Shown here piece after piece: positions 1-8,902 of a stretch of DNA of 64,000 nucleotides; positions within the stretch are counted from its first letter, which is position 1, and each line of letters starts with the position of its first letter. The notes below the pieces were generated by a model. It saw nothing but the letters and a program-made list of their open reading frames with translations. It had not been told where the DNA came from and searched no databases. This DNA is from Mesosutterella faecium (GTDB taxonomy: Bacteria > Pseudomonadota > Gammaproteobacteria > Burkholderiales > Burkholderiaceae_F), in the NCBI RefSeq assembly GCF_022809315.2, contig NZ_JAKZJU020000002.1:124001-188000 (forward strand), given 5' to 3'. Both the position numbers and the translations under genes were made by a program.

Positions 1-174
1 GGCGCCCAGCAGGACGCCCACGCCCGCCACAGTGAGGATCACCTTGAATGGGGCGATCCGGGACCCCACCGCTGAATTCAGAAAGTTGACGGCGTCATTG
101 CTGACGCCCACGAAAAGGTCTATCACGGCCAGCAGTGCCAAAAAGCCGAGAACGACCCAGAAGAAGATGTCCAT
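1..174 (-). CDS. PiT-family inorganic phosphate transporter, N-terminal part (cut by window edge)
   Basis: The minus strand opens with ATG at 174 and reads without a stop to base 1. The 58 visible residues form a first hydrophobic helix followed by the signature GVSNDAVNFLNSAVGSR, which is the conserved phosphate-binding repeat of PiT permeases. The start MDIFFWVVLGFLALLAVIDL resembles the long PiT proteins found in anaerobes. Family members carry phosphate into the cytoplasm with a cation. Four PhoB-like repeats lie about 105 bp upstream, so the gene is probably induced by phosphate starvation together with the pst operon at 21.3-25.5 kb. The rest of the gene lies outside the window. Confidence 0.85.
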   Translation of the reverse strand, partial: MDIFFWVVLGFLALLAVIDLFVGVSNDAVNFLNSAVGSRIAPFKVILTVAGVGVLLGA

Positions 175-279
175 TTGTCACCAGCTGCAGGATTGTTGAA
201 ATAGGGAAGAGGGCCTGAGAGCGTGAAGCCGCTCGTCCACGCTGTAAGTATGGAAAAAACCTGTGTCGGGATTGTTGCT

Positions 280-323
280 GGAAGATGACAGAAAGATGAC
301 GAAAATATGTCAATTTGATGACA
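280..323 (-). promoter_or_regulatory. Four tandem 11-bp PhoB-like boxes upstream of the PiT gene
   Basis: Read on the minus strand, four consecutive 11-bp units begin TGTCAT, TGACAT, CGTCAT and TGTCAT, each followed by a five-base A/T-rich spacer. The Pho box is known to be built of 11-bp direct repeats with a TGTCA core. The same four-unit layout occurs in front of pstS at 25624-25667, which supports the reading. Confidence 0.7.
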
Positions 324-468
324 AGGGGAAAAAGCCTTCGAAAGAGCGTCCCATCCACTTCCCGGGACTCGCCGCAGCCGGGCGCTCCGGCCCACTGCTC
401 TCCCGCACCCTCCCTTCCGGCCCTGTGAATATGTGAGCCCCTTCAACATTCACCCTGCAGAGAGTCAT

Positions 469-1461
469 ATGCAAAAGAGAGCCCTTTCCTCCTAAAACAG
501 CTGCGGTCCCGAAGCAAAGAAAATTTTCAACTTGCAGCGGCTGTACGTTGTGCGTTGCTCCTCGCAACGGGAGTCGGACTCCTCGCGGGTCCGAGGCAGG
601 CTTTTGCGGACGCGGACAAAGCCTACGCAGCTGGCGACGGCGCGGCGGCGAACAGCTCCAAATCGACCGCCCTCGGCTCCGATTCGAGCGCCACGGGAAC
701 TTCGTCGCTGGCAATCGGCGGCGCCACGGCCAATGGCAACTACACCATCGTGATCGGCGATTCCGCCCAGGCTTTGGAAACCGGCAGCCCCCTACGACAG
801 CTCGGCTGCCATCGGCTACAAGGCGTACGCTGACGGCGAGTGCGCCATCGCACTCGGCAGCTCTTCTAAAGCCGCGGGAATGGATTCCATCGGCATCGGT
901 TTTGGCAACCAAGGCCAGGGCGCCACGGGATCAAATTCCATCTCGATCGGCGTCCGGTCAACCGCAAGCGGCGAATACAGCGTCGCCCTCGGCCAGGACA
1001 GCACGGCCTCAGGCACACTCAGCATTGCGATGGGAGACGCTGCAAATGCAACCGGCAGTTATGTCCACGCCATGGGCTGCTTGTCAAAGACGAGCGCTAA
1101 TTCAGCCATCGCCATGGATAATCAGGCGGAAGCCGCCAGCAACAATGCTGTATCGCTGGGCGAGCGGGCGAAAGCTGCCGGAGGAAACAGCACCGCTTTG
1201 GGCGCCGAGGCGAATGCTGGCGGATTTAGCAGCATCGCAGCCGGCTATCAGTCGGCTGCATCCGGAAACTACTCCATGGCACTGGGCCAGCGGTCCGTGG
1301 CAAGCGGCGCTTCCTCCCAGGCGTTCGGCTACAACGCGACCGCAAGCGGCGAGGGAAGCCTCGCAAAACATACCGCTCGGCATGAAAGCGAACTCAATGC
1401 CGTCAAGGCATAGCTGAGCGAACTGAGAGCGATAGTTATGAAAAACACCAGTAGAACCTGA
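469..1461 (+). pseudogene. Broken trimeric autotransporter adhesin (YadA-like head joined to a tail scrap)
   Basis: Translation gives a signal peptide (ending GPRQAFA) and then many YadA-head repeats of the type SxALGxxSxASG (about 640-1350), so this was a surface adhesin. The reading frame is broken several times. No ATG is in frame with the signal peptide; the only nearby one, at 469, is in another frame and hits a stop after eight codons. A run of five C at 788-792 holds one base too many, because with four C the text reads on as GSPYDSSAAIGYKAY. The head then passes directly into ESELNAVKA and a TAG at 1411-1413. After that stop the same frame continues LSELRA, matching the tail ESELTAVKAQLSKLAA of the fragment at 25922-26275, so a CAG-to-TAG change is likely. 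The stalk and membrane anchor are absent. No functional product is expected. Confidence 0.8.
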
Positions 1462-1489
1462 GGCTTCCCCAGATACCCGGTCAGCCACT

Positions 1490-1546
1490 TAGGGCGGAGA
1501 AGCGGCGCCGGCAGAAGCAGCGGGAACAATCCCGTTGCTTCTTTTT
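1490..1546 (-). mobile_element. Possible relic of an IS1634-type transposase 3' end
   Basis: On the minus strand this stretch can be aligned with the last codons of the complete transposase at 54058-55788. Both start AAGAAGCARCGGGA and share CGCTGCTTCTG followed by similar CG-rich text. The relic reads KKQR, then after one missing base LFPLLLPAPLLRPKWL, against KKQRDFLSLLLSVPLPPKVL in the complete gene. Only about 57 bp are recognisable. The same bases form a hairpin followed by seven T on the plus strand and may now serve as a terminator. The rest of the 412-bp gap up to 1873 shows nothing else. Confidence 0.45.
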
Positions 1547-1873
1547 TTGCTGGAGCCCCTGCCGGCTTTTTAAGAGAAAGGCAGTCCTGCTGGCGCGGCC
1601 TCTGCCCGCCGCGCCCCGGAAAGAGCCTGGCGGTACTCAGACAGTGCTCTGGAGTTTCTCTCCGGTCCTTTTTCTCTTGGGAAGCAGGGCCTGCGCTCGA
1701 AGCGGCTTCCTCCGCGCTGTTTCAGGCCAATGCCCGCGCGCTACGCTTCGGTAAAATGGCCTTTAACGGTTTAAAAACTGAAGCTTGAGAAACGATTTCT
1801 ACCTCCCGCTGTTTGCGGACCTCCTTCATCCTTTTTTCAGTCAGACCCATCATTCCGGAATAAAAACATCGAG

Positions 1874-3625
1874 ATGGAACAGAACTTTACCCTGATCTCC
1901 ACCCTTGCCGCAGGCTTTGTCTTCGCGCTCGTCTTCGGCGTGATCGCCCAGCGCTTCCGCGTTCCTCCGCTGGTCGGCTACCTGCTTGCCGGCATCATCA
2001 TCTCACCCGCGACCCCGGGTTACGTCGCCGACGTCGAGCTCGCCCACCAGCTCTCTGAAATCGGCATCATGCTGCTGATGTTCGGCGTCGGGCTGCATTT
2101 TTCGCTCAAGGACCTGCTTCGCGTGAAGGCGATCGCGATCCCCGGAGCAGTAGCCCAGATGGCGCTCGCGACGCTGCTGGGCATGGTCGTCTCGCACCTC
2201 TGGGGCTGGAGCTGGGGGCAATGCTTCGTCTTCGGGCTGTCTCTGTCCTGTGCCTCCACCGTGGTGCTTCTCAAGGCGCTGGATTCAAAAGGGATCCTGA
2301 AGACCATGGACGGCCAGATTGCCGTGGGCTGGCTCGTGGTCGAGGACATTATGACGGTGGTGCTGCTCGTGCTGCTGCCGCCGCTTGCCGCAGTGCTGGG
2401 CGGCAGCATCGGGACGAGCACCGCAATGACCGCGGAAGGTTCCCAGCCCTTGTGGCTCATCTTTCTCTCGACGCTCGGGCGCGTCGCAGCCTTCATCGCC
2501 TTCATGCTGGTTTTCGGCAAGCGAGTGCTGCCGTGGCTGCTCTGGCAGGTCGCAAAGACAGGTTCGCGAGAGCTTTTCACGCTGTGCGTTCTTGCTTCGG
2601 CCATCGGCATCGCCTACGGCGCTTCGCTTGTTTTTGACGTCTCCTTCGCCCTCGGCGCCTTCTTCGCCGGCATGGTGATGCAGGAGTCGAAATACGCGCA
2701 CGCGGCCGCGATCGAGTCGCTACCGCTGCAGGACGCTTTCTCCGTCATTTTCTTCGTGGGCGTGGGCATGATGTTCGAACCCTCGATCCTCGTCTCCCAG
2801 CCTCTGCAGCTGCTGCTCACGCTTGCGATCATCATGCTCGGGAAATCGGCCGGCGCCTTCTTTCTCGTGCTGCTGTTCCGCAGGCCGCTGCATACTGCGC
2901 TCACGGTCGCCGCGGCGCTCGCCCAGATCGGCGAGTTCTCCTTCATTCTCGCGGGGCTTGGCGTCTCGCTGGGGCTGCTGCCCCGCGAGGGGATGAGCCT
3001 CATCCTCGCCGCGGCCATTCTCTCGATCGCTCTCAACCCTGTCGCCTTTGCGCTCGTGCCGAGCATCAAGGAAGGCATGAAGAAGCGCTGGAGCTTCGCG
3101 CTGGCGGCCGACCGACGGGCTGCCCGGGACTTCCGACAGGAGCATGTAAAGGACGAAGAAAAGCGCAAGGTCATCATCGTGGGAGGCGCCGCGGCCGGGG
3201 CGGAGGTCGCCCGGGCGCTCAAGGCCGAAGGCGTCCCCTTCACGATCGTGGAGGACGACCCGGCGCTGATCCGGGAGCTTGAGCGCGAGGGGCTCAGCGT
3301 CACTCCGGGCCCGGCCGAGAGCCTCGGTACGCTCGCTCAGGCGGGCGTGCAGGACGCCTCGCTGCTGCTGGTCGCGATGCCAAACAGCATACGAGCCATC
3401 CGGGCAGTCGGGGCCGCGAGGGAGCTCAACCCGGACCTGAAGAGCGCCGTCTTCGCGAAAAACGCGGCCGAGGCCGAGCGGTTCAGGGAAAACATCGGCA
3501 TCAACGAGGCCTTCTACGCTGAAAAGGAGCTCGCGCGCGCAGCCGCGCGGTTCGCGCTCGAGCAGGCCGGACGCGCGAGCCCGGAGGGAGCCGCCGCCCC
3601 AGGCGGGAAGCTCGCCCTGAGCTGA
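1874..3625 (+). CDS. ybaL: YbaL-type monovalent cation:proton antiporter (CPA2/Kef family)
   Basis: The 583-residue protein has about 12 membrane segments (residues 5-405) of the Na/H-exchanger fold and then a cytoplasmic RCK/TrkA-N domain (about residues 430-560). The stretch LVGYLLAGIIISPATPGYVAD followed by LLMFGVGLHFSLKDLLRVKAIAIPGA is highly typical of E. coli YbaL, whose length (558 aa) is similar. YbaL-family proteins sit in the inner membrane and are thought to exchange K+ or Na+ for protons. The RCK glycine motif is loose (GGAAAGAEVA), so nucleotide control may differ from KefB/KefC. The gene stands alone and converges on the aconitase gene across a shared hairpin terminator. Confidence 0.85.
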   Translation: MEQNFTLISTLAAGFVFALVFGVIAQRFRVPPLVGYLLAGIIISPATPGYVADVELAHQLSEIGIMLLMFGVGLHFSLKDLLRVKAIAIPGAVAQMALATLLGMVVSHLWGWSWGQCFVFGLSLSCASTVVLLKALDSKGILKTMDGQIAVGWLVVEDIMTVVLLVLLPPLAAVLGGSIGTSTAMTAEGSQPLWLIFLSTLGRVAAFIAFMLVFGKRVLPWLLWQVAKTGSRELFTLCVLASAIGIAYGASLVFDVSFALGAFFAGMVMQESKYAHAAAIESLPLQDAFSVIFFVGVGMMFEPSILVSQPLQLLLTLAIIMLGKSAGAFFLVLLFRRPLHTALTVAAALAQIGEFSFILAGLGVSLGLLPREGMSLILAAAILSIALNPVAFALVPSIKEGMKKRWSFALAADRRAARDFRQEHVKDEEKRKVIIVGGAAAGAEVARALKAEGVPFTIVEDDPALIRELEREGLSVTPGPAESLGTLAQAGVQDASLLLVAMPNSIRAIRAVGAARELNPDLKSAVFAKNAAEAERFRENIGINEAFYAEKELARAAARFALEQAGRASPEGAAAPGGKLALS

Positions 3626-3691
3626 GGGCGCCGCGAGCCGCGCCGGACGCATCCCCCGCGGGGCAAGGGCCCCGGGCTCCCATAAAAAAAT

Positions 3692-3737
3692 ATCCTCCCC
3701 ACCGGGGCCGGAGTGACCGTAGCCCCGAGGGGAGGAT
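3692..3737. terminator. Bidirectional hairpin terminator between ybaL and the aconitase gene
   Basis: ATCCTCCCC at 3692-3700 pairs with GGGGAGGAT at 3729-3737, with an inner CGGGGC/GCCCCG stem. An A7 tract just before it gives a T-run on the minus strand, and GATTTTTAC follows on the plus strand, so it can stop both convergent transcripts. Confidence 0.75.
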
Positions 3738-3816
3738 GCTGATTTTTACTTCCACCTGGGGAAAAGAGCGGGCGGAACCCGCGCCGCTCTTTCGCACTTT
3801 CCCGGAAAAAAGGGAA

Positions 3817-6228
3817 TCAGGCGGCCTTCTTCATCGCGTTCAGGGCCGAGCCCGCGCGGAACCAGGACAGCTGTTTCTCGTTGTAGGAGTGCGCAGCCTG
3901 GAAGCGGTCCTCGGTGCCGTCCTCGTGCTTGCAGACCACGGTGACCGTCTTGCCCGGGGCGAGCTCTTTCAGGCCCAGCACGGAGATCCGGTCCTTTTCA
4001 CGGATCTTGTCGTAGTCCTTCGGGTTTACGAAAGTCAGCGCGAGAATGCCCTGCTTCTTGAGGTTCGATTCATGGATTCGGGCCAGGCTCTTGGCCAGAA
4101 CCACAGAGACGTTGAGATAGCGCGGCTCCATGGCGGCGTGCTCGCGGGAAGAGCCCTCGCCGTAATTGTCGTCGCCGACAATCACGGAGTGAATGCCCTT
4201 GTTCTTATAGAGCCGGGCCGTCTTCGCCGGGGTTTCGTAGTCCTTGTTCACGACGTTCCAGACGCTCTGACTGCGGCCGTTGAAGGCGTTCACGGCGCGC
4301 TCGAGCAGGTTGTCGGAAATGCGGTCGATGTTGCCGCGGTAGGGCAGCCACTTTCCCCCCGGGGAGATGTGGTCGGTCGTGCACTTGCCCTTCGCCTTGA
4401 TGAGCAGCGGCAGATCCACGAAGTCCTTGCCGTCCCAGGCCGCGAACGGGGTGAGCAGGCGAATGCGCTCGGCGTTCGGGCTCACCTTGATTTCAATCTT
4501 CTTGAAATCCGGGATGACGCAGCCCTTCACGTTGGTGGCGAAGCCCTTCTTCGGCAGCTCCTCCCCGGTCGGGGCGGCCAGCTTGAAGCTCGCTCCGTTT
4601 GCGCCGGTGATGGTGTTCTTCAGGGGGTTGAAGCCCATATCGCCTTCGATGGCCATCGCGACTACCATTTCAGGGGAGGCGAGGAACGCCTGCGTCTTCT
4701 TGTTGCCGTCGTTGCGGCCGGCGAAGTTGCGGTTGAACGACTCGATGATGGTGTTCTTCTGCGAGGGATCGCCGATGTGGCGCTTCCACTGCCCGATGCA
4801 GGGACCGCAGGCGGTGGTCATCACGGTGGCGTTGAGCTTCTCGAAGGTCTGCAGGATGCCGTCGCGCTTGAGGGTCTCGCGGATGCGCACGGAGCCGGGC
4901 ACGACGATGAGCGGGGTCTTGATCTTCACGCCCTTGTCGAGGCACTGGCGTGCGATCGAAGCCGCGCGGGTGAAGTCCTCGTAGGAGGAGTTGGTGCAGG
5001 AACCGACGAGCGCCACCTCGATGTTCTGCGGCAGGCCCTTCGACTTCACCGTCTCGCCCACCTTGTCGATCGGCATCGCGGCGTCGGGAGAGAGCGGCCC
5101 GTTGATGTAGGGGGTGAGTTCGGAGAGGTTGATCTCGACCACGCGGTCGAAGAACTTTTCGGGGTGCGCGAGCACCTCGGGATCGGCGTGCAGGTCCTTG
5201 GCGACGCCGTCGGCCAGCGAAGCCACGGCCGCGCGGCCGGTCGCCTGGAGATAGGACTTCATGTGGGAATCGTAGGGGAAGACCGAGGAAGTCGAGCCCA
5301 CTTCAGCGCCCATGTTGCCGATCGTGGCCTTGCCGGTCGCGGAGAGCGTGTCGGCGCCGTCGCCGAAGTACTCGATCACGCAGTTCGTACCGCCCTTGGT
5401 GGAGAGGATGCCGGCCAGCTTCAGGATCACGTCCTTAGGCGAAGCCCAGCCCTGGAGGTGCCCGGTGAGCTTCACGCCAATCAGCTTCGGCATCTTGAGC
5501 TCCCACTCGGTGCCCATCAGGGCGTCGACCAGGTCGGCGCCGCCCACGCCGATCGCAAGCATCCCCAGGCCGCAGGCGGTCGGGGTGTGCGAGTCGGTAA
5601 CGAGCATCATGCCGCCCGGAAAGTCGTAGTTCTCGAGGAAGACCTGATGGCAGATGCCCGAGCCCGCGGGCCAGAAGTCAAAGCCGTAGCGGCGCGAGAC
5701 GTCGCGCAGGAAGTCGTAGGTCTCCTTGTTGAACTGATCGGCGAAGAGGATGTCCTTGCGGGCGCCGGCGTTCGCGGTGACAAGGTGGTCGCAGACCATC
5801 GCGGCGGGCAGCGCGATGCGGTCGCGCCCCGAGGTCATGAACTGCAGGATGGCCATGGGGCCGCCGATGTCGTGGGTCCCGGCGCGGTCAGGCCTGAACT
5901 CCGCGTAGGAGGCGCCGCGCTTGTATTCCTGAATGTTCTTCGGATCGTAAAGATGGGTGTAGAGGATCTTCTCGGAGAGCGTGAGAGGGCGGTTGAGCTT
6001 CGCGCGGACCGCGGCGAGACGGGACGGATAATTGCGGTAGAACGCCTGGATCATCGCGAAATCGCGGATGCTGGCCGTGGAGGCCTGCGCGGCCTTCTTG
6101 CCGGCGGCGGACGACGCCTTGGCCGAAACGAGGCCCGGCAGCGACATCGCGCTTACACCGGCCGCACCGATCGCTGTATCCTTGAGCAGGGTGCGGCGCG
6201 ACAACTGGAAACTCTTCTTGCCTTCCAT
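3817..6228 (-). CDS. Aconitate hydratase with an N-terminal twin-arginine (Tat) signal
   Basis: The 803-residue protein is a complete aconitase of the mitochondrial type: cluster ligands C411 (GSCTNSS), C474 and C477 (ACGPCIG), substrate motif TDSHTPT near 211, and a C-terminal swivel domain with GSSREHAA. Aconitases interconvert citrate and isocitrate through cis-aconitate and normally have no export signal. Here residues 9-16 read LSRRTLLK, a textbook Tat motif, followed by a hydrophobic stretch (AIGAAGVSAMSLPGLV) and an AKA-like cleavage site. The start at 6228 is chosen because AGGAGA lies 8 bases before the ATG; an upstream in-frame start would only lengthen the n-region. Tat carries folded, cofactor-loaded proteins, so a periplasmic Fe-S aconitase is plausible. 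The gene diverges from the sensor kinase at 6438, which may control it. Confidence 0.85.
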   Translation of the reverse strand: MEGKKSFQLSRRTLLKDTAIGAAGVSAMSLPGLVSAKASSAAGKKAAQASTASIRDFAMIQAFYRNYPSRLAAVRAKLNRPLTLSEKILYTHLYDPKNIQEYKRGASYAEFRPDRAGTHDIGGPMAILQFMTSGRDRIALPAAMVCDHLVTANAGARKDILFADQFNKETYDFLRDVSRRYGFDFWPAGSGICHQVFLENYDFPGGMMLVTDSHTPTACGLGMLAIGVGGADLVDALMGTEWELKMPKLIGVKLTGHLQGWASPKDVILKLAGILSTKGGTNCVIEYFGDGADTLSATGKATIGNMGAEVGSTSSVFPYDSHMKSYLQATGRAAVASLADGVAKDLHADPEVLAHPEKFFDRVVEINLSELTPYINGPLSPDAAMPIDKVGETVKSKGLPQNIEVALVGSCTNSSYEDFTRAASIARQCLDKGVKIKTPLIVVPGSVRIRETLKRDGILQTFEKLNATVMTTACGPCIGQWKRHIGDPSQKNTIIESFNRNFAGRNDGNKKTQAFLASPEMVVAMAIEGDMGFNPLKNTITGANGASFKLAAPTGEELPKKGFATNVKGCVIPDFKKIEIKVSPNAERIRLLTPFAAWDGKDFVDLPLLIKAKGKCTTDHISPGGKWLPYRGNIDRISDNLLERAVNAFNGRSQSVWNVVNKDYETPAKTARLYKNKGIHSVIVGDDNYGEGSSREHAAMEPRYLNVSVVLAKSLARIHESNLKKQGILALTFVNPKDYDKIREKDRISVLGLKELAPGKTVTVVCKHEDGTEDRFQAAHSYNEKQLSWFRAGSALNAMKKAA

Positions 6229-6383
6229 CTGATGTTCTCCTGAAAGCGGGCGGATCGCCTCTTGTCCGGGCTCCTGGCCACGCTCTTTTTCTGTGAAAAT
6301 CTGGATCATCTCCGGCGCTGTTCGGCCATAGGTCTTCCTATGGGGGCGGCTCCTGATGGCTTACATTGTTCTGCCGATCAACC

Positions 6384-6406
6384 ACTACGTAGTCTGACGG
6401 ACGTCA
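6384..6406. promoter_or_regulatory. Palindromes in the aconitase/sensor-kinase divergent promoter region
   Basis: The 209-bp gap between the two divergent start codons holds a perfect 10-bp palindrome ACTACGTAGT (6384-6393) and, right after it, inverted TGACG/CGTCA arms spaced by two bases (6395-6406). They are positioned to serve as an operator for the LuxR/FixJ-type regulator encoded at 8264. That link is inference. Confidence 0.4.
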
Positions 6407-6437
6407 AATACCGTTCGATCTACCACTTTTGAAATAG

Positions 6438-8267
6438 ATGCCTATACGAGTCCTCTGTCTTGCCGCCATCGCCCTGCTGCCGCTCGCAGTCCGGGCCGCT
6501 GAAGCCGCCTGGCCGGCGCTGCCCGTGCGGCCCGACGTGACAGTGGGCATCGTCGACTACACGAGCCCCTCGCACAACGAGCTCATCATCCCCGACACGC
6601 TTGAAGCGCTTCGAAAGAACCTCGGGCCCGAGCACGTCCTCGTGAAGCGCTACAGCCTCTCGGAGCTCGCCTCCGCGATTCAGAAAAGCGAGGTGGACGT
6701 CTTTCTCGCGTCCTCGGGCTTCTGCCGCACGATGGTGCCCTTCGGGGCAAGCGCGCTTGCCACGGTCGCCTCGGTCGAGAACCCCGACCCCAACCAGAAC
6801 GACGGGTCGGCCTTCGTGGTGCGTTCGGACTCCTCGGTTCGCACCCTCATGGATGCCTCGGGAAAGAGGCTCGGCGCCTCCTCGCCCACCGCCTTTCTGG
6901 GCTACCTCGTGGGCTTGGGCGAAGTGGCGCGCCAGGGCGGCAACCCGGATCGCTTCTTCTCCGAAACCCGCTTCTACGGCGGAGGCCTCGGTGCAGGCTC
7001 CATCCTCGAGGCGCTGCGCCGTGGCGAAGTGGACATCGGCATCTTCAGGCAGTGCTGGCTTGAAGACCACGTGCGGGCGAACCCCGCTGACCGCGGTCTC
7101 TTCCGCGTGGTCGACCCGAGGCCGGACTCCGGGAGGTGCCTGCGCTCAAGCAACCTCTACCCCACCTGGACCATCTCGACCGCGCCCGGGATCCGGCCCG
7201 ACACCTCGAAGCTCGTCGCCTCGGCGGTGCTCGACATGCCGCCCACCCGAAGCGGCCTCTACTGGAGCATCGCGACCGATTTCCGGCAGGTCGACGAACT
7301 CTACCGGACGCTGCGGCGCGGTCCCTACGCGTACCTCCGCGAATGGTCCGTAAAGCGGTTCCTCGCTGCCTTCTGGCCCGGGATCGTGATCGCGCTGATG
7401 CTCGTTGTGGGGCTGGCCGCCCATGCGCTTCGCACCGAGGTACTCGTGAAGCGGCGCACCGCACAGCTGCAAGAGGCGCTGCGGGTCCAGAAGAACTACC
7501 AGGCCCGCGCCCGCGCGGCGAACGAAAAGATCCGCACGATGGAAAAGATCGGGATCGTGGGCGAGCTCTGCTCTATTTTCGCGCACGAGATACGTCAGCC
7601 CCTCGGGGCGATCGCCCTTTACGCGCAGGGCCTGCGCTCGCTCGTGCGGCGGGGCTCGGCCTCCCCCGAGCAGCTCTCGCTCGCGCTCGACCGTATCGAG
7701 ACCCAGACCCAGCGGGCGAGCGACATCGTGGAGCGGGTACGCGCCTATGCGAGGTCGCGCAGCTCCCGGCGCGAGTCCTTCCTCCTCAACGACGCGGTGA
7801 GCCGCGCACAGGCCAATTTCGAGGCCTCGAGCACCCTGCACCCTAGGATCTCCCGCACGGACACCGGCCGCATCGCCTTCACGGGCGACCCCCTGGAGAT
7901 GGAACTCGTCGCCTACAACCTCATCAAAAACGCGGCGGAGGCGGTTCGCAGCCAGTCCGACGCATCTGTCGAGATTCTCCTCAGCCAGAACGCGACCCAC
8001 GCGCTGCTCTCGGTCTCGGACAACGGGCCGGCGCTTTCCCGCGAAGAGCTCGAGCTGCTCGCGGACCCCGGGGCGAGCTTCAGGAGCAGCAAGGCCGAAG
8101 GCCTGGGGCTGGGACTCCTCATCGTGAAAGCGATCATCGAAAAAAACGGCGGGCGGCTCTCCTATGAATCCTCCGGGAGCCGGGGCGTCACCGCCTGGGT
8201 GTTCCTGCCGCTTGAAAAGGCGGAGCGAGGACTAGGAAATGCCAGTCAGGACAAGGAGCTCACATGA
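6438..8267 (+). CDS. TtrS-like sensor histidine kinase with PhnD-type periplasmic sensor domain
   Basis: The 609-residue protein has a signal peptide (1-20), a periplasmic binding-protein domain of the phosphonate/tetrathionate type (about 30-295), one transmembrane helix (308-330), a coiled linker, and then a kinase. H383 in FAHEIRQP is the phosphorylated histidine. The N box is NLIKNAAEAV and the G2 box is GLGLGLLIVK. This layout is that of TtrS, which senses tetrathionate in Salmonella. The ligand here is unknown, and the divergent neighbour is an exported aconitase rather than a tetrathionate reductase, so a tricarboxylate or another ligand is possible. The stop overlaps the regulator's start as ATGA, showing translational coupling. 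Confidence 0.8.
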   Translation: MPIRVLCLAAIALLPLAVRAAEAAWPALPVRPDVTVGIVDYTSPSHNELIIPDTLEALRKNLGPEHVLVKRYSLSELASAIQKSEVDVFLASSGFCRTMVPFGASALATVASVENPDPNQNDGSAFVVRSDSSVRTLMDASGKRLGASSPTAFLGYLVGLGEVARQGGNPDRFFSETRFYGGGLGAGSILEALRRGEVDIGIFRQCWLEDHVRANPADRGLFRVVDPRPDSGRCLRSSNLYPTWTISTAPGIRPDTSKLVASAVLDMPPTRSGLYWSIATDFRQVDELYRTLRRGPYAYLREWSVKRFLAAFWPGIVIALMLVVGLAAHALRTEVLVKRRTAQLQEALRVQKNYQARARAANEKIRTMEKIGIVGELCSIFAHEIRQPLGAIALYAQGLRSLVRRGSASPEQLSLALDRIETQTQRASDIVERVRAYARSRSSRRESFLLNDAVSRAQANFEASSTLHPRISRTDTGRIAFTGDPLEMELVAYNLIKNAAEAVRSQSDASVEILLSQNATHALLSVSDNGPALSREELELLADPGASFRSSKAEGLGLGLLIVKAIIEKNGGRLSYESSGSRGVTAWVFLPLEKAERGLGNASQDKELT

Positions 8268-8902
8268 CAAACGTCCCTGAAGAACTGAAGAAAGGCAGCC
8301 TCATCCGGGCCGTGGATGACGACCCAGCGATCCGCGAGGCGCTCCAGTTCATGCTGGAGGCCGAGGGCTGGAGGATAAAGACTTACGCGGGAGGGCAGGA
8401 ATTCCTCACCGAAGACGCACCCTCGGTGCCGGGCTGCGCCATCATCGACGTGCGCATGCCCGGAATGTCGGGGCTCGAGCTGCAGCGCGAGATGAACGTG
8501 CGCGGCTACCGCCTCCCGGTCATCTTCCTCACGGGCCACGGCGACATTGACATGGCGGTGAGCGCGATGCGCGAGGGCGCGGTCGATTTCGTCCAGAAGC
8601 CGGTCGAGCAGGAGCGCATCCTCGAGGCGATCGCGAGAGCCGTCGACCGGGGCCGGCTCGGAGAGGGCGGCAGCCTGTTGCTGGGCGACATCCGCGCGCG
8701 GGTCTCGACGCTCACCGACCGTGAGCGCGAGGTGGCGGCCCTGATCGGAGCGGGACTCACCAACCGGCAGGTGGGCGAGAGGATCGGCATCACGGTGCGC
8801 ACGGCCGAGGGGCACCGCGCCGCGATCATACGCAAGCTAGGCGTGCGCGAGCCGCAGGCGATCGCCCGGTTCCTGAAAAGCCTCGAGGAACGGGAAGGCT
8901 GA
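8264..8902 (+). CDS. TtrR/FixJ-type response regulator
   Basis: The 212-residue protein has a receiver domain with acidic pocket D18-D20, phospho-acceptor D62 (IIDVRMPG), T90 and K112, and then a LuxR-type helix-turn-helix (about 145-205, LTDREREVAALIGAGLTNRQVGERI). It is the partner of the kinase at 6438, with which it overlaps by four bases. Its 3' end overlaps the convergent phosphoesterase gene by 66 bp. FixJ-like regulators bind short inverted repeats, and the ACTACGTAGT palindrome at 6384 is a candidate target. Confidence 0.85.
   Translation: MTNVPEELKKGSLIRAVDDDPAIREALQFMLEAEGWRIKTYAGGQEFLTEDAPSVPGCAIIDVRMPGMSGLELQREMNVRGYRLPVIFLTGHGDIDMAVSAMREGAVDFVQKPVEQERILEAIARAVDRGRLGEGGSLLLGDIRARVSTLTDREREVAALIGAGLTNRQVGERIGITVRTAEGHRAAIIRKLGVREPQAIARFLKSLEEREG

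Noticed and set aside
3736..6243. Open frame of 835 codons on the plus strand
   Set aside because: It is the antisense of the aconitase gene; the long open frame comes from high-GC third codon positions and has no protein-like motifs.
8837..8902. 66-bp convergent overlap of the response regulator and the phosphoesterase as a regulatory antisense device
   Set aside because: Such overlaps are common in compact high-GC genomes and nothing else points to regulation.
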